This document shows, piece by piece, positions 1 to 13,885 of a DNA stretch of 64,000 nucleotides (positions within the stretch are counted from its first letter, which is position 1; each line of letters opens with the position of its first letter). The notes under the pieces were generated by a model. That model saw only the letters and a list, made by a program, of their open reading frames with translations, ran no database searches and was not told where the DNA came from. Source of the DNA: Takakia lepidozioides (taxonomy: Eukaryota; Streptophyta; Takakiopsida; Takakiales; Takakiaceae); the NCBI GenBank assembly GCA_030704615.1, contig CM060733.1, positions 11,222,001-11,286,000 on the forward strand, written 5' to 3'. The position numbers were made by a program, and so were the translations under genes.

Positions 1-491
1 GAATCTTTGCCAGCCTTGCATACTCCAGCACTTGTCCTTACGAATAAGCCTGGAGAAGAAGGGCCTGAAGGAAATGACAGATACTATAAAACCTGAACCC
101 CATCTGCAAGAAAGTTTACATTCTTAAGCAGTTTATGCGTGCAGATTGGAGTACACATGCATTAAAAAAGAACATTTAAGTGAATCTCGTACTAGAACTG
201 ACTGCACCCGGCCAAAAAGAGAGCTTACACTGAATCAAACAAGTTCAGTGTCCTATTACAAAAAAATCAACCCTAGTTGCACACATCAGCATGATACAGT
301 CAATCAGCTTGCAGTCAAGAGGTATCAACACGAGAACTACTGTTAAGCAGTTACGTTCAGATAAAGAGTGAAGATTCATCTGATGAACTTCAAACCGAAA
401 ACGTGTCAGGAAGAACCGGCAACCTGCTTTAAGTTCAATCAAATCCAACCTAAAGACCATTCGAGTACCTACTGCAGGGGCAGGTCCTCAC

Positions 492-551
492 CGTTGATCA
501 AGTGGCCACCAAACCTTAATCCTGCATCCCACAAGGCTCTCGTCTGCTCCC
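492..551 (-). CDS. PDS5: PDS5 exon encoding the start of the Tudor domain
   Basis: Sixty bases encode ADESLVGCRIKVWWPLDQ, which lines up with the first strand of the Tudor domain of plant PDS5 (consensus L-x-G-x-R-I/V-x-V-W-W-P-x-D). It has AG (552-553) and GT (490-491) borders. The rest of the domain (the YxDGD part) was not found at 1-490 on this strand, so the next exon probably lies beyond the left edge. A short upstream exon at 862-942 (ESVEAIQSPLGTPAKAL) fits between this one and the AT-hook exon. Confidence 0.75.
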
Positions 552-3500
552 CTGTCATCTTCATTTTTCCAAGCAGGGCTCTGTCCAGATGTGGAAGGCG
601 GAAATACCATGTATGGATCAGATTTGAGACATAGCAATAGAAGAATGGCCACAACTACTGACTTTCCAGGTGGGGATGAAAAATACTGAGAAAAATAAAT
701 GAACCAGATTGCACAATCCTGTAAGTATCTGAGAGGAATCATGTAAAGAAATCTGACAATCATCAGTACCAGGCCAAAGAATGCCACAGGTACCAATGTC
801 CAACATCAATCCACCTCCTATCCAAAATGTGAAAAATCCAAAGCACGTGGGATTCATGCACCTTCTCAACAGCCAATAAGTTGGCTTTCTTCAAAGCCTT
901 TGCAGGAGTGCCAAGAGGGCTTTGGATGGCTTCCACAGATTCCTGGCATAATTATAACTGTCAAATATAATTACAATTACCAAAACCATCACAATCTGAA
1001 GACACATGTCCTCCTGACCACACATTCTCAATACCATTTGATCTTACTCTAGTCACATTGTTCAACACTAGACCACCCTTAAAAGGACCTGCCAGAAGAA
1101 TTCAATTTCGAATTTGCTGTTGAGCCTCAAACAAACAATAAGAAAACCAAAGAACACAACCAGAATTCCACCTCACAAGTGAACAGCCTGCAGAGATAGT
1201 GTCACGGACAGTAGTCCACATGCCTGCGTTACTTTGTAAGCTCAATAGCACAAATGCAGCAATGACAGTAGCATTCCTTCAAAAGGATAGCACCTTATGT
1301 TTGCTAGGAGAACCTCCATTTTGCCTATATCCCTCAGAAAGCACCAATGGCTTGACCTTGGCTGGGCGGCCAGGTTTCTTCGGAACAGAGTTGAGCAATA
1401 ACCGTTGGTTATCAGCAGCTGTCATCCCTGTCTTGGCTGTGCTCATACGTGATTTATCAGGAGTAGGTCCAGCCAGCTCAGTAGCATCCGGTGACTCCTT
1501 TTCTCCCTTGGTGCCAGAGCCCTTGGGACGTCCACGTTTGCGCTTAGTAGGGGGGGTCTCCTCTTGCTTCTCTTTGTCAAATTCCCCATCCCCCTTAGTG
1601 TCTGAGTTTCGGATTTTGTTCCCTGGTTTCACATGCTCATTCTTGTCACGAAACTTGTTCCATCCACGGGACCCCTTCGAAGTCGATTTCTCTGTACCCA
1701 CAGCACTTTTCTCTCTTTCAGGGTCATGCCTACTCCTCTTGTTGTTTGGCTCATTGTTCTCTCCTTTATCAGCATCCTCTCCATCCATATGTCGTTTTGA
1801 CCGTTTCTGGCCTTGTGGGCTGGATGGCTGAAAGACAACATAGCCACAAAGTAAGTACCATGGCAACAATTACTTGCTCTTCTAAATTCCACTTCCCTAC
1901 TGACATTGAGATACCAAAAATCCCTTTTGGCGGACAAAAAAGACCTGGAAATCACAATTTGGTCCAGACACTTAGATAGACAAGCTTCCCGTGATACCTC
2001 AATACCCCATCTTACCCACCTTTGTCCAGCCCAAGGTTGCTGCAATTTGTGATTTGAACTGGTGTTCCAAGTCTACTCAACGCAAAAAACAAAAACGAAA
2101 AGCTCAATTACAGTGATGAGCAGTCATGAGTGATGATTGATGACATATGTAACTAGTCATAAGGTGATGAGCAAGAGTAGCCTTAGCCAATAAATTGGTG
2201 AACGAATACACAAGCAACAAACCTGCTCAAAAGTGAATGAAAAAACTCAACTAGTAATGAGTGCTTTGCAGAGGAAACATTTGATCACTTCAATTCCATT
2301 ATTAGCACAGTGCAACTGACTCAGCAGAGACAGCACACAATGTCACATTACCTGCCCTCGTGAAGTTCCGGACTTAAAACGGGCCAGCACATCACTATCG
2401 GTTAGGCACGAAGGCAAATGACTTCCATCCACCTGTCATACAGGAAATATTAGTGAGATGCACTCTATGAATCAACAGATACAAGAAAAGAACCCCATAA
2501 ACTAAAAGTGCTTACTCTTACCTGCACAGCAGTATCCTCACTGCCTTCAACTCCTTCAGGGACCTTGTAATACATGACTGGAAGGGGGATAACACCAGGG
2601 TATTCACCCATAGACAGCTTCTTTCGGACAATGTCCTTACTGATCATAATCCCCATGTCACAAACCGCACAGACATTCTGCATACAATCAATCATTGCCA
2701 GTCAGTACAGAGGACGTAGTAGTACTACATTAGTTTGGACTTGACATGGACTTATGTCACTATTTACAACTTTCAATGACCTACAGGCCACATGGAATAA
2801 ACCACATTGACGCTAGTAGCTTCACACCAAACATTTAATTATGGAACCTACCAGGCTCAGCCCAGTGCAGCTCTAAAATAAACTGATGGACCCCAGGGGT
2901 CTATACATCAATAGACAAACCACATTACATAGAAATCAACCTTAATAAAAAAAGAAATCAACTCAATGCCACAATACAAAGTGATTGCATACATTAGTTC
3001 TAGCCTTGTCAACCGCATCTTCAGACTTTTTGATAGTACGAAAAATGGCCAGAATTGATGCCAATTCATCAGTGTCCTCATTGTTGCCCGCTTCACTATG
3101 CCCATCCCGTTCTGGGTGGACAAGTGCCTCCAGGATGAAAAACAACATCCTGACATCCACCCATCCCTTATACAAGTTACAGGTTGACCATATAGATAAG
3201 AGTGGTTGACACATCTTCCAGGTTACACAAAGCTCAGTGTACACAAGCAAAAACTTAGGCACATCCTCAGCTTTTTGGCCAGGGAGGCTGACAGCACCTC
3301 CTAAAAACATTCACGACCAAGGCCAAGACACTTGTAAACATTTCACCCTCAAGCGACATTCAAGGGGCACGAGGCTTAACTAGATCTGCGCACCCATCAC
3401 TCTCGTTCGCATGAGAGGGTGCAGAGTTTACAGGGCTTCTTTGATACTGATTATGTGCCGGAGCCATGACAACTGGGCCGTTCCCCATGACATAGAACTA

Positions 3501-6500
3501 ACTGTAGTAAGTAGTTTTGCCTCAACACCAATAGCTATTCTTCATTGTTCTTTGCAGCAAGAGACAATCACTGTTGAATACTGAGGATACCTGTAGAAAG
3601 GTTCATAAGCCGACGCATCCGGGGCAGTGTCTCCAGAGGTTGATGGAAAGCTGAGATGGTGAGCCAACACATGCACGAGATATGTAAGTACATACTCAGG
3701 ATGCTGGGTAATAGAGGTCGCCTCAATCTGCCCTGCAATTGACTTGCGAACTTCTTTGCGAGAAGACTCTATGTACTCTGCCAAATAGCGCCGTGCCTGC
3801 CACCAGAAATCCCAAAGTCACGGCATGTTCAGATTAAACCTCACTAGATCAAACGTACTTGGATCTCCCCTTATCTGAAACTAGAAAGCACAAGAGGCAG
3901 TCAGGCATACAACTTACCACCATGGGCATAGAAATTCATCCCAAATGTATGTGCCAAACTCCTTGAGATTTCAGCCAACAGCTTTAGTCCAGTATTTTTT
4001 CTGGCATTTCTGCCTGTAAGCTAATGAAGAAAAGGCCCAAATTTGCACTTTTAAGCAGTAAAATGCCAAACCAGTAAGAAGCCATAATTAGTAGTTGTAT
4101 TCCCTAGATAGTTAACTTCTAACTAGTCATTCCAACTACTCACCAATATCAATTCCAAAACTAGCATAGGAGCCATCTTACTTCTGCAAAGTTGTCATTC
4201 ACTGGGTCAACAGCACTGAGCACCAGTGCACTGGCATACTTCTGATGAAGACTACGATCTTTCAAGTACTGGTGAAGTTTCAACAAGAACTGCCGCCGCA
4301 CGTGCACTTCTGAATCCTGCAGGCAATACACATCGACACTACAACCAAATTCATCCAACTAACTACAGTGCAACACTTCCAGAAACTTCAGGGTCAAGTC
4401 TAGAAGAATCTAATACGTCAATAGCCCGTCAGGGAAAGTAACCCTTATACCTGCTTCACATGCAGCATGACTGATCTATGCACATGAACATGCATTGCAT
4501 AGCAAGTGCAAAGAGACTGATGTCAGCAGTTCAAGAAACAAAAGCTATAAAGAGAGTAATTCGTGCACGGATTCAAGATGATTGTTAATATTTCTTTCCA
4601 TTCCAAACAAATCGTCTCCAGATTGCACGTCAGCAGCACCACAGCAAAGACAATATTATATAAAACAGATTCATCAAAGGTCAACCTGAATGGTCATAAG
4701 AGTCATCTGGACAACATCAGGGGGAATTTGAAGATCCCATTTCCGCGCCAAACGTAATACCGCCTTCACAGATGCAAGCCGTAGATGGGCTTTCTCCATA
4801 TTACTGGCAATCAAAAACTTGTTGAGTTCAATATCCATGAGAGGGCATATGAACGCTCAAGCAAACCAGACCAAATGACAGTGTATGTTTGTCCAGTTTA
4901 CTTCATATTTCTTCAGGTACAAGACAACTGACCAATTCGGAGTTGAACTGTCAGATGCAACAGTCTCAAATCGCCATTTCACCCGGACTGCCTCTGTGAA
5001 TGATGGGTACATACCTGGCTTTTACATCATCTGCAATTTCCCCCATGGCAAGGAGTTGTACCAGCACTTTCAACAACCCCGGCAAGCCTTTCCGTTGATG
5101 TGCATTTGAATTGGGTAGAAAGCTCTTCACCAACATTTTCAGGGCACAGATCTGAAAGAGCAGACAGGGTATTGGACCATAAGCAGCCTTGAACAAGTAT
5201 TGACAAGCTCCTACCAAAACTCCACTTGTTTATCACTCTCAACCTGAAAGCTTTGAGACCTAAATAGTTCACAAAGGAGAAAATTTGCAGTGCTATTGCC
5301 TACCTGGAAGATATCACAGTAGGTAATGGGGTCATTGGATAATTTCAAGGAGACAGCAGATGGATCACATCCCACAATATCCAAGTAACAACAAGACCCT
5401 TTTACATGCAGCTCAAGGCCAAATGAAGATTGACAAGTAGAATACTTCAGATAACAAGCAGAGACAGGTGGTTTTGCTCACCTTTATATGAACAATTTCA
5501 TTAGGACTTCTCCAATCGGGCTTCTCCTCCTCTCCTGGTGGCACCTGCAACAGCACATCCATTTGGTCACCTGCACCATACTCAACTACTTTCTCCAACC
5601 AGAAAATGCCTTCAACACTCCATTCCAGAATCAACTTAACGGACTGCAAACAACTGGCCACCCTATTCTTCGTAACCACCCTACATCTCAACATCCGGAA
5701 ATCAACTAGAGACTGCACGATCACACCATTAGAAGAAGACTATGAAACCAGTTCATACATGTGGCCGTCTAAGAACATCGCGGACGACAAACTTGATAAT
5801 GTCATCCTCTCGAGTTTCAAAGACAGGAATCGCATTCTGCGCAATGCAGCCCAGCGACTGCAAAATTGTGGGAAGATGGGCACTGTCCTCCAAAACATCC
5901 AAAAGTCTCTGCCAAATATACAGAGCATAGTATCAGAAGAGAAATCAGAGCCCATCCTCTAACTCATATACAGGAAACTGGGTACAGGAAAAAGTTGCAT
6001 GGACATCCAAATACAAACTCCAGTAAGTAATATCGAAACAGTATCACTGGAAACCAACACCAAGCATGCTTCGTTCCAACCACCCGATTGCCATGTCCAA
6101 GAGAGGAAACACATACCCCATACAACACAGACAATGCCTTGAGTCCTGAGTCTGCAGTAATCGCCGCAATCGCTGAGACTGCATACTTGGCTTGCTTGCG
6201 GGTGCCCTCAAGACACAGCCGTTCCAGTGTTAAATCCACAAAGCTGCCAGAACACCCAAAATATGTATGTCATCCTTCATTCAAATTTTACACAGCAATT
6301 GACTGGAGCGCTGACAAAAGTGCACATCTAACACAATGTTCACAATTGGTACGTCAGCCATTCGATCAGACTCGATTGACACCGCAGTGCACAGGTTAGA
6401 CCTCGACCTTGTCAGCAACTTCTGCCATCTCAAACTTGAAGACACACCCCTAAGAAATCACAAGATGCTCCCTTGAGTACAATTTGATCCTGACTGCTGG

Positions 6501-9500
6501 GCCCACAGTGTGACATTGTGTTCCAAGCATTCATCTAAAGATACACAATAGACAGGTCACTATCACAATCCTCCATGATAATTGATGCATGTGGCAATTG
6601 CCAAGCACACAAAGGGACAAAACAGGAGCAGCTGTCAATTGGCTGAGACTCATTCATCAGCTATGACTGTTGCTAGGCAGTAACTGAATGATCATTTGCG
6701 AAGTCCCAAGTCAACTGAAAGAGCAAACCACCTAGCCTTACCATGCATGCAGAACCTAACAAAACGTTCAAATATTGGATTATTGGCCACTTCCTCGAAT
6801 ACGTAGGTTGGAAAGCAGCATCGTCCATCCATATTTGGTTTTTCAGGAAAACAGTAACATCACAGAAAGTCAGTCAGTTCAATCATACCTGCCTGCATCA
6901 CCGTTACCAATCTGTTCCCTAAGAGAGCCACCAGCCTTCGAAAGGATATGAACAACACCCTCTTTTATAGATTCATCAGTGTCCTTCAGCAATTTCATCA
7001 AGCCATCTTCGGTGCCCTCCATAAGTACTGGGGAATATCCAGCAAGTTCCTGCAGAAATCTAGCATTATGCCATGTAAGCGAACTTACATCAAGAAACCC
7101 ATCTTCCCCACAACTGAAATAAACATGTCTAGACCACCTTGGATGCCTGGTATCCCAACACGTACACTGGATAAAGCATGGCCTCTCTAAATTTCACCAA
7201 CACAACAAATAGTTGTGCTGCAGAACCAAAGAAGTAAACATAGAAAATTCCCAGAATTATTCAAAACCGCTTTCAAGGAAAGATACAAAAGAGAACTCTA
7301 ATTCAAAAACACCTCCATCAAAAATAGAAGGTGCAGACCCTGACTAACACATATATATGGCTGTGGCTTCTGTCACAGAAAATGATGGGGAACCAGTAAA
7401 GTATCAGCCAAATATTATATCCAAGAAAATTAGGAGGTGAACAAGGAGTGTTTTAACACATCAAATCTGAACTTGACAAAACAGTCCACTTCATGACCTT
7501 TCAAAATAACCAGAAGTCTTAAGCACACAATAGCATCGCCAAAAAGAGATTGTACTCATAAGACATTGTTTGCCGTAGCCTTGTGGCTCGCCAAAAAGAG
7601 ACAGGAAATGATGGGAAGGAGGTACGAACCACTAACAGAGACAGGCTTGCAGCAACCAGATCAATGCTCCCAGATTCTTTGTAGAGAGATATCATCTTAA
7701 GGATGACACGCACATGCTCTTTGTTGAACAAAACAAAGGCACATTTGGTGGCCAGAACCTTCATGAAGTCATACTGTGGATGCTTGTTCCCTATCCTCTT
7801 CAGCAACTCCTCCTGCACTCGACATCCACTAAGTTTTAAACAAGCTTATTTGAGGCATTCCAGACAACCACACTTTACAGGAAATCCTTGATGTGTACTA
7901 CCAGACCAACAAGTGGCAAGCTAATACTCTGTTAGCAGCAACCAAAAAGACCACCATATTGATAATAATGACAACAGCCCACATAATCTAAGCCCAATAC
8001 AACAATGGGATTGATACACAGCTAAAGTAACAAGTTCACACACATACCTGAGTAATGCGGGCCTCAGCAGGAGCAGGGTTGGAGTTCAGCAATGTAAGGA
8101 GTGCCTTGAAGATATTGTTATCCTTCATCTGATGTAGCTCTTGAAGGTTCTCTTCAGCCTTTATGGGATCGACAAACTCATTTGCTATTATCTTGAAACT
8201 GCTCTCAAATTTTTTCAGAAGTTCTGGAACATCTTCCTCCTGCACAAGGTGTAAGGAGTCAAAGATCTCTTCCATCTTCGAGCACATTACAGTAGTTTGC
8301 AACCAATGCATGAAGTCAGAAAAGTAGTTAGAACAAAGTCAGACAGCTTATGCCTACCCTGTCAACACATTTATTTCTAGATAGGTTTACGTTTTACCAT
8401 TTCCTGTCACCGTGATACTAGGTAACATACACACTAGGTGCCCTAATTAATAAATAACAGCACAGCGTAGGTGTCCCCTAGCACATTGACCTCAACGACA
8501 AAAAATGCCCAAAATGTCAAGCACACCTTGGCCTTCTCTCGCAAAGACACGTAAACTTGCATCTCCAGCTGCAGTCTGATGCAACACAAGTGCAATTGCA
8601 CAGCAGGATTAGATTCTTGGTGTCCCAAAGCCCCAAGGATAGTTAATTACACTTTCTTCTGTGTCTGGGCCGCCATGGACCTCATAAATCTATTCCTTTC
8701 CTTAGGCCCCATGTGCGGAAAATTTTCTTTTTCTCTCCCCTTTCTTCAATTGACGACATACATTGTCCCAGAGGAGTCCGTGGATACAGTATTTTTTCCT
8801 CTCTCACTTTCCCCTGAACCCCAGTTCTGAGTCCCAATTGACCAAGAAGGCCTCCTGTGAAAATAATAAAGTCCCTCACATACCTTCTGCCTATGAAGAA
8901 GGGACATACATTGCAGCTCTAAAGAACAAGGTAAAACTACTCTTCTGAAGTACATCAAATGTGAGCCGGGTAAACTCTGATTCCACACTGGAGAGGTCAG
9001 TAAAGAAAAAATGAGATAGACACATCCAAGGAAAAGAAGACCTTTCAGAGCTATTAGTTAAACGTCCTGACTATAAAGTGATCATACTCAACAAGTTCCC
9101 AACCTTGAGTTTGAGACCCACCTTTGTTTCTGAAACAAGATTTGTTGAAAAGCCTTCACATCATTCTCATCAAAGGTTGAGAAAATAGCAATCCAGTGTT
9201 TTGCCTGCTCCTCCACAGGGAGATCCACAGGGAATAGCTCCTCAGTGAAAACAATCTCCATGCCTTGTGGTCTGCCCGCCCCCAACAATTAACTTCAGCA
9301 TTTCACATTTCCTCTGAATCTGACCTTAGAGATATCCAACACAATCACCAGAATTCCCAGAATTCTACCTTACTGAGCATAAGCTTCTCGTAAGAAACTC
9401 AGCTACAACTAATAGTATACTGCGTCAAGCCAGGAGAGCTCATGACATTCCAAAACTACCTAGGAGAAGAAATTATGACTTACTTGAACTCCTTAACGTC

Positions 9501-12500
9501 TCTGTCATAACAGCACCGCACAAGCTTACTTGGTATCCACTCGAACTGCTTGTCTGGAGCAATAGAGCCTTTAAAGCATCTTGTGCAGTATGTTCTATAC
9601 ACTTCAATCAGCTTTTGCAAAGTGTCTTTTCTGACAAACACCTGAAGATCCCCAATAACCACACAGATGGAAAGTGGGCACACTTATTTTCACCTGGACA
9701 AGTAGAAGCAACAGCTAGAGGGAAGGGGAGCAGGACACGCCCAAAAAAGGTTGAACGTGGAGAAGAACAGAGGAATGATCTCCAGTTAGAGCCCAACACT
9801 TCAAATAGACAGTAGAAAGAGAAACTTTACGAAGTCCACAGGAACCTCATGCACTAATGGGACGAAGGAACATAGAAAACAGGACAGAAAAGTGCACCGA
9901 ACAGATATTCAGAATGAGAGGAACAAAAGAAAATGTTGGAACACCAGGCCTAAATCCGTGCAAACAGCTGGAGTGAGCAAAAGCAAATGTCTTCTGATGA
10001 GCTGTTGGATTAAGGGATTTTACAATCTAAAGCTCAACCTTTTTATCACGAAGCCGTGCAGCAACCTGATGAAGAATTTCAACAGGAACACAATTGGGGT
10101 TTGTAATGGACAAATCACAAATGGCCTTCACTGCTGTCATGCGCAATTTGTCATCATAGTCCAAGAGCCGCTCCTCAAGGCCAGCTACCCATCCAATGCA
10201 CAACCACATACTTTGCTATAAAAGTTTAAGAGAGCACGTGGAACTTTTGGCCTAGATACTATCTTACTCTGAACTTCAGGCCATTCAAAATATATCAGAA
10301 TTTATCAAATCACCAGCTGGGAGATTTACACTTCATGTGTGCACTTGAAAGTAACAATATTAACTGAACTACCTACTCTGACAAGCTTACTTATACAAAT
10401 GTACCTGCTAGTGTGTTTGGCTGCACTACTCAAACGTTGCAGACCACCCAAATACAACATAGGTCACCAAACCAACTAGAACAAACATATAAGATGATCA
10501 TTATGCATGCACTGGATACAATCTATAAGAGACTAATCTTTAGATGCTTAAAAAAACCCTAACTTTCTGTGATGTCACCCTTAGAGAATCCAGTCCTGCC
10601 AGGGCAGAAGAATGAGAAAAACATGGCATAAGTGATACAGAAAATAGAGGTTTGCCATACCGAGAATCTCCCTAGCTCCAGACCCATTGGGATTAGCCTC
10701 CAAACACTTTTTGACACAACTAACAACAGCTGTCCGAACCTCTGAAGCTTTGTCAGAAAACCTCCTCAGGAACTCTGAGAAGAGCTGCGGATATTCTTGG
10801 ACCACATGCTGGCCCGGTAATGCAAACAACCGCCCAAGCAGCTCTACAGCCTTCAAACGCACATCTCTCTTATCCATCTGAGGCATCCATCCAACCGTTA
10901 CCAAAGCAGCAGTGAGTATACTATATATTATTGTCTGGTGCGATTCCCTGATTTGTTTTCACATTGACCATTCGAAAAGTAGGTAAAAGGTACCACTAAC
11001 ATATTTGCTAAGTAATTACAAACCTCAGCTAGAACATAACACGGCATACTAGGAGAGAGTTATGTTAAAGAACGACAAACTTCGGTATAACGTTACATAA
11101 ATATGGCCGTGAATGGTATTTAATTGAGTGGGCAATGTGTGCAGTATGTTTAAGTTATTTTGTAATGGTGAGCTGAGTCAACTTTGAAGGAGCAGCACTG
11201 GTAACAAGGGGAAAGACTACCACAAGCTCTTGTGTCAGATTGGGAATGACTGTCAACAGCATCTGAGGGGCACATTGGTAGATTTCATAAATAATTTCAT
11301 GGTAGTCCTTGTGCAATCCACTCTCTGAAGCCCTCCCCTCCAGCATCACAGACGTCAAGAAATGTTGCACATAGGGCCCCAACTTGTCTGCACAGTTCTC
11401 TACAACCGCCACTGCCAGCTTATGTGCTGCTGCCGATACCTCCTGCTAAGACACAAGTGATTTGGTGGAGCTGTACATCAATTTGAACCTTGCATACATG
11501 GTAAAAAGGGACCAAAACAGATCACTAGCACTAAAGCCTATAAAATCAAACAACATTTACACTTCAAGATGCAATATTCAATACAAAAACGAACTAAGAA
11601 GCCCATGTCATAGCCCTGCCCAATCTGATCAAAGAAGACCAACAAAGTACCTTGTTTTGCTTCAGCAGGTGCTTGAGGACCACCTCCATCATGGGCACTG
11701 GAATGTCCTCACTCTCAGTCAACACCAATGTGAGGACATTTTCCATAGCCGTAAACACATTTTGGGGATGCTCATCACTGCAACCACACACATTATCCTC
11801 AAGTGCCCCAAAAAGATTACTCTCTGGAACATGAGTTACAACACTTCCATATGCCAGATGTTGCTCGAGTAGCAAGGGTCCAACTTCAAATAATATCTGT
11901 CAGTGCTTTTACAGGGCATCAAAACTCTGCAAATGCCCACATCCAGTCTGTTTCGAGGCAAACATGCTGATGAAGTACAACAAATACCTGGCAGTAGCAA
12001 AAAAGGTATGAAACATCTCCAGAATCAATTCGTCACATTCCAGGTCCAGCATCACCAGACAGGACCGGACATTGCCAACTGTCTCCAGAATATTCACCCT
12101 CCTTGCAAAGGAAGGACTGTGCACATCATCCAGTCCTCGAAAGATAGCCACTATCAAGTGGAAAATCTCCTGCAAAGCATCCAGAGGTACTGTGGGCATA
12201 ATGAACAAAGAATCTAATTACTAGCAGATGACGAACAGAGAAGAGGGAAAGAGATAGAGGTAAGTCTCTATCTGACAATTGTCATGATTGGAAGGACACT
12301 CATGAGAAACTGGAACCATATCTCTCTTATCTATTTTCATCATCTCTCACCAATGTCATCTGTGAGGGTGCTACTGATTCTGTGTTCAGCTAACACTTAT
12401 CTTCCGTATGTGGTGCAATCCAGAAGAGCAAAACCAACCTTGCAGGGAGTTGGATATTGTGTTACAGATATCCTTAAGAAAATTCAACATCTGATGCATT

Positions 12501-13885
12501 GGAAATTAGCTATGCATCCCAAGCTAGCAGTACCTTTAAAGTGTCGTCACTGTAGGGGGCATGTGGAGCAACAATTCTCATGATTTCGCTGATGCAAGTT
12601 GCAACTAGCAACCGAACGTCCTTATCTTTATGTTTCAAAAGTGTTGGTAGCACCAATGCATCGGTGCATCCCTTCATTGCATCAACAGTGCTTTGTGGGG
12701 GTGACTGCTCAACCTCTGCCAGTAAAGTTGCAGCTTGCTGTTTGTAGAAGTAGCAACCATCACAACAAACAGAGAACCCACAAAAGAATATCAGACCACA
12801 AAGATGTATCAATGACCTCATATTCCAAATGTAGGGGGAAAATAGACGTTCCTTACTGATGCAAAAAGATAAGGCCTTGTCATCTAAAGACAGGAAGAAA
12901 AACATGAGGGACAGGAGTCACTGCCAAATTTGTTAATACCAATGTCATTTTTGCAGCAGGACATCAAACTCACATAACATGCACAACATAGTTGATTTGA
13001 CAACTGACAAACTCTTTACACGGAAGAATAGGAGGGAAGATGTCTTGCAAACAATAAACATCCCTAACATGCCTGATGTTGCTGCAACCGAATGGTGCAA
13101 GCAACAAAAGCCAGAGACATTCCGGTGCCACTCCTCTCCTTTCAGGTGCATTTGCCACATGCATGGAGTGGATAGAGTGCACCATATATGTATTTTCAGC
13201 TCCACAATTTAAGTCTAGGAGTGTTCCAGGCTTTTAATTCCCTAAATGTTGAGAGGACATGGAGGTTAACAAGACCGAGGAATATTGCATAAGTTGCCAG
13301 TGATGAAAAAGTGCAGGGGACGGTGACCACCTCCTTCAACTGAAAATGAGTCAAGTTTGGCATCTGATTATGTCTAATGAAACACCTTGAACATTTCCCC
13401 AAAAAAGTAAGAAAGAAAGCAGAAAGACAGTAGAAAAGAGGAAGCTGTATGGAAGAAAGAAAGAAGGATAGAAAAACACAGTATGGACAGGTTGGGAGAG
13501 CACCACAGATGTAAGATAATGTGCCAAATTTTTTACAATTCCTAAAATGTGGAGATGGAATCCAAAGGATAAGAATAAAGATGGAGTACACGAAAGGGCA
13601 GAAAAGAGGGGAGAAAAGACAAAGAAGTGGCGAGGAGGAACCAATGACACAAACCAGAGAAAAAGGCAATTCCGAGAGGAGGTCCTCATGTATAGAAGAG
13701 CTCCTGGAGAAGAGAGCAGGAGAAGCCTGAGCTCCACGATATGCATGCAAATATTCATCGCAGACAATCGTATGTGAGAGCAGGAAACGAACCTTCAGCA
13801 GCTTCAGGAGTGCATCCTTTGGTTGAGAAGGCGTCCCAAGACGCTTTCCAAAGTCTGCCAACTGAGTCTCCGGATTCCGTGGCAT
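492..13885 (-). CDS. PDS5: PDS5 sister-chromatid cohesion cofactor, multi-exon, 3' end beyond left edge
   Basis: HEAT-repeat regulator that binds the cohesin ring with WAPL and Eco1-type factors in the nucleus. The conceptual protein follows plant PDS5 from the first residue to the Tudor domain. Exons I can place (high to low): 13885-13793, 12737-12534, 12169-11988, 11777-11651, 11442-11221, 10877-10661, 10184-10039, 9641-9484, 9271-9122, 8568-8527, 8239-8048, 7812-7630, 7049-6908, 6243-6117, 5908-5759, 5544-5482, 5398-5304, 5151-5015, 4803-4686, 4316-4182, 3796-3591, 3149-2993, 2677-2522, 2432-2352, 1827-1294, 942-862, 551-492. That is about 1,390 codons; Arabidopsis PDS5A has about 1,600. 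Most junctions show GT/AG and keep frame. Landmark peptides are VRLKAVELLGRLFALPG, EERLLDYDD, AKHWIAIFSTFDE, RKQAKYAVSAIAAIT and YLVHVLAHH. No stop or frameshift was seen. The start is the first ATG before MPRNPETQL, matching the family N-terminus. Confidence 0.93.
1294..1827 (-). CDS. PDS5: PDS5 exon encoding the basic, AT-hook-bearing linker
   Basis: Largest exon of the gene, 178 codons. It encodes a charged, low-complexity region rich in Lys, Glu, Asp and Arg, between the HEAT part and the Tudor domain. Two AT-hook cores are visible: KRKRGRPKGSG near 1,509-1,540 and KKPGRPAKVK near 1,353-1,385. AT-hooks contact the minor groove of AT-rich DNA, and plant PDS5 proteins carry similar basic linkers. 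The exon is bounded by a CAG acceptor at 1,828-1,830 and a GT donor at 1,292-1,293. The reading frame runs on for three codons past the donor to a stop, so a retained intron here would give a protein without the Tudor domain. Confidence 0.85.

Noticed and set aside
1199-1831. 210-codon open frame on the plus strand
   Set aside because: It is the complement of the PDS5 AT-hook exon and has no homology of its own.
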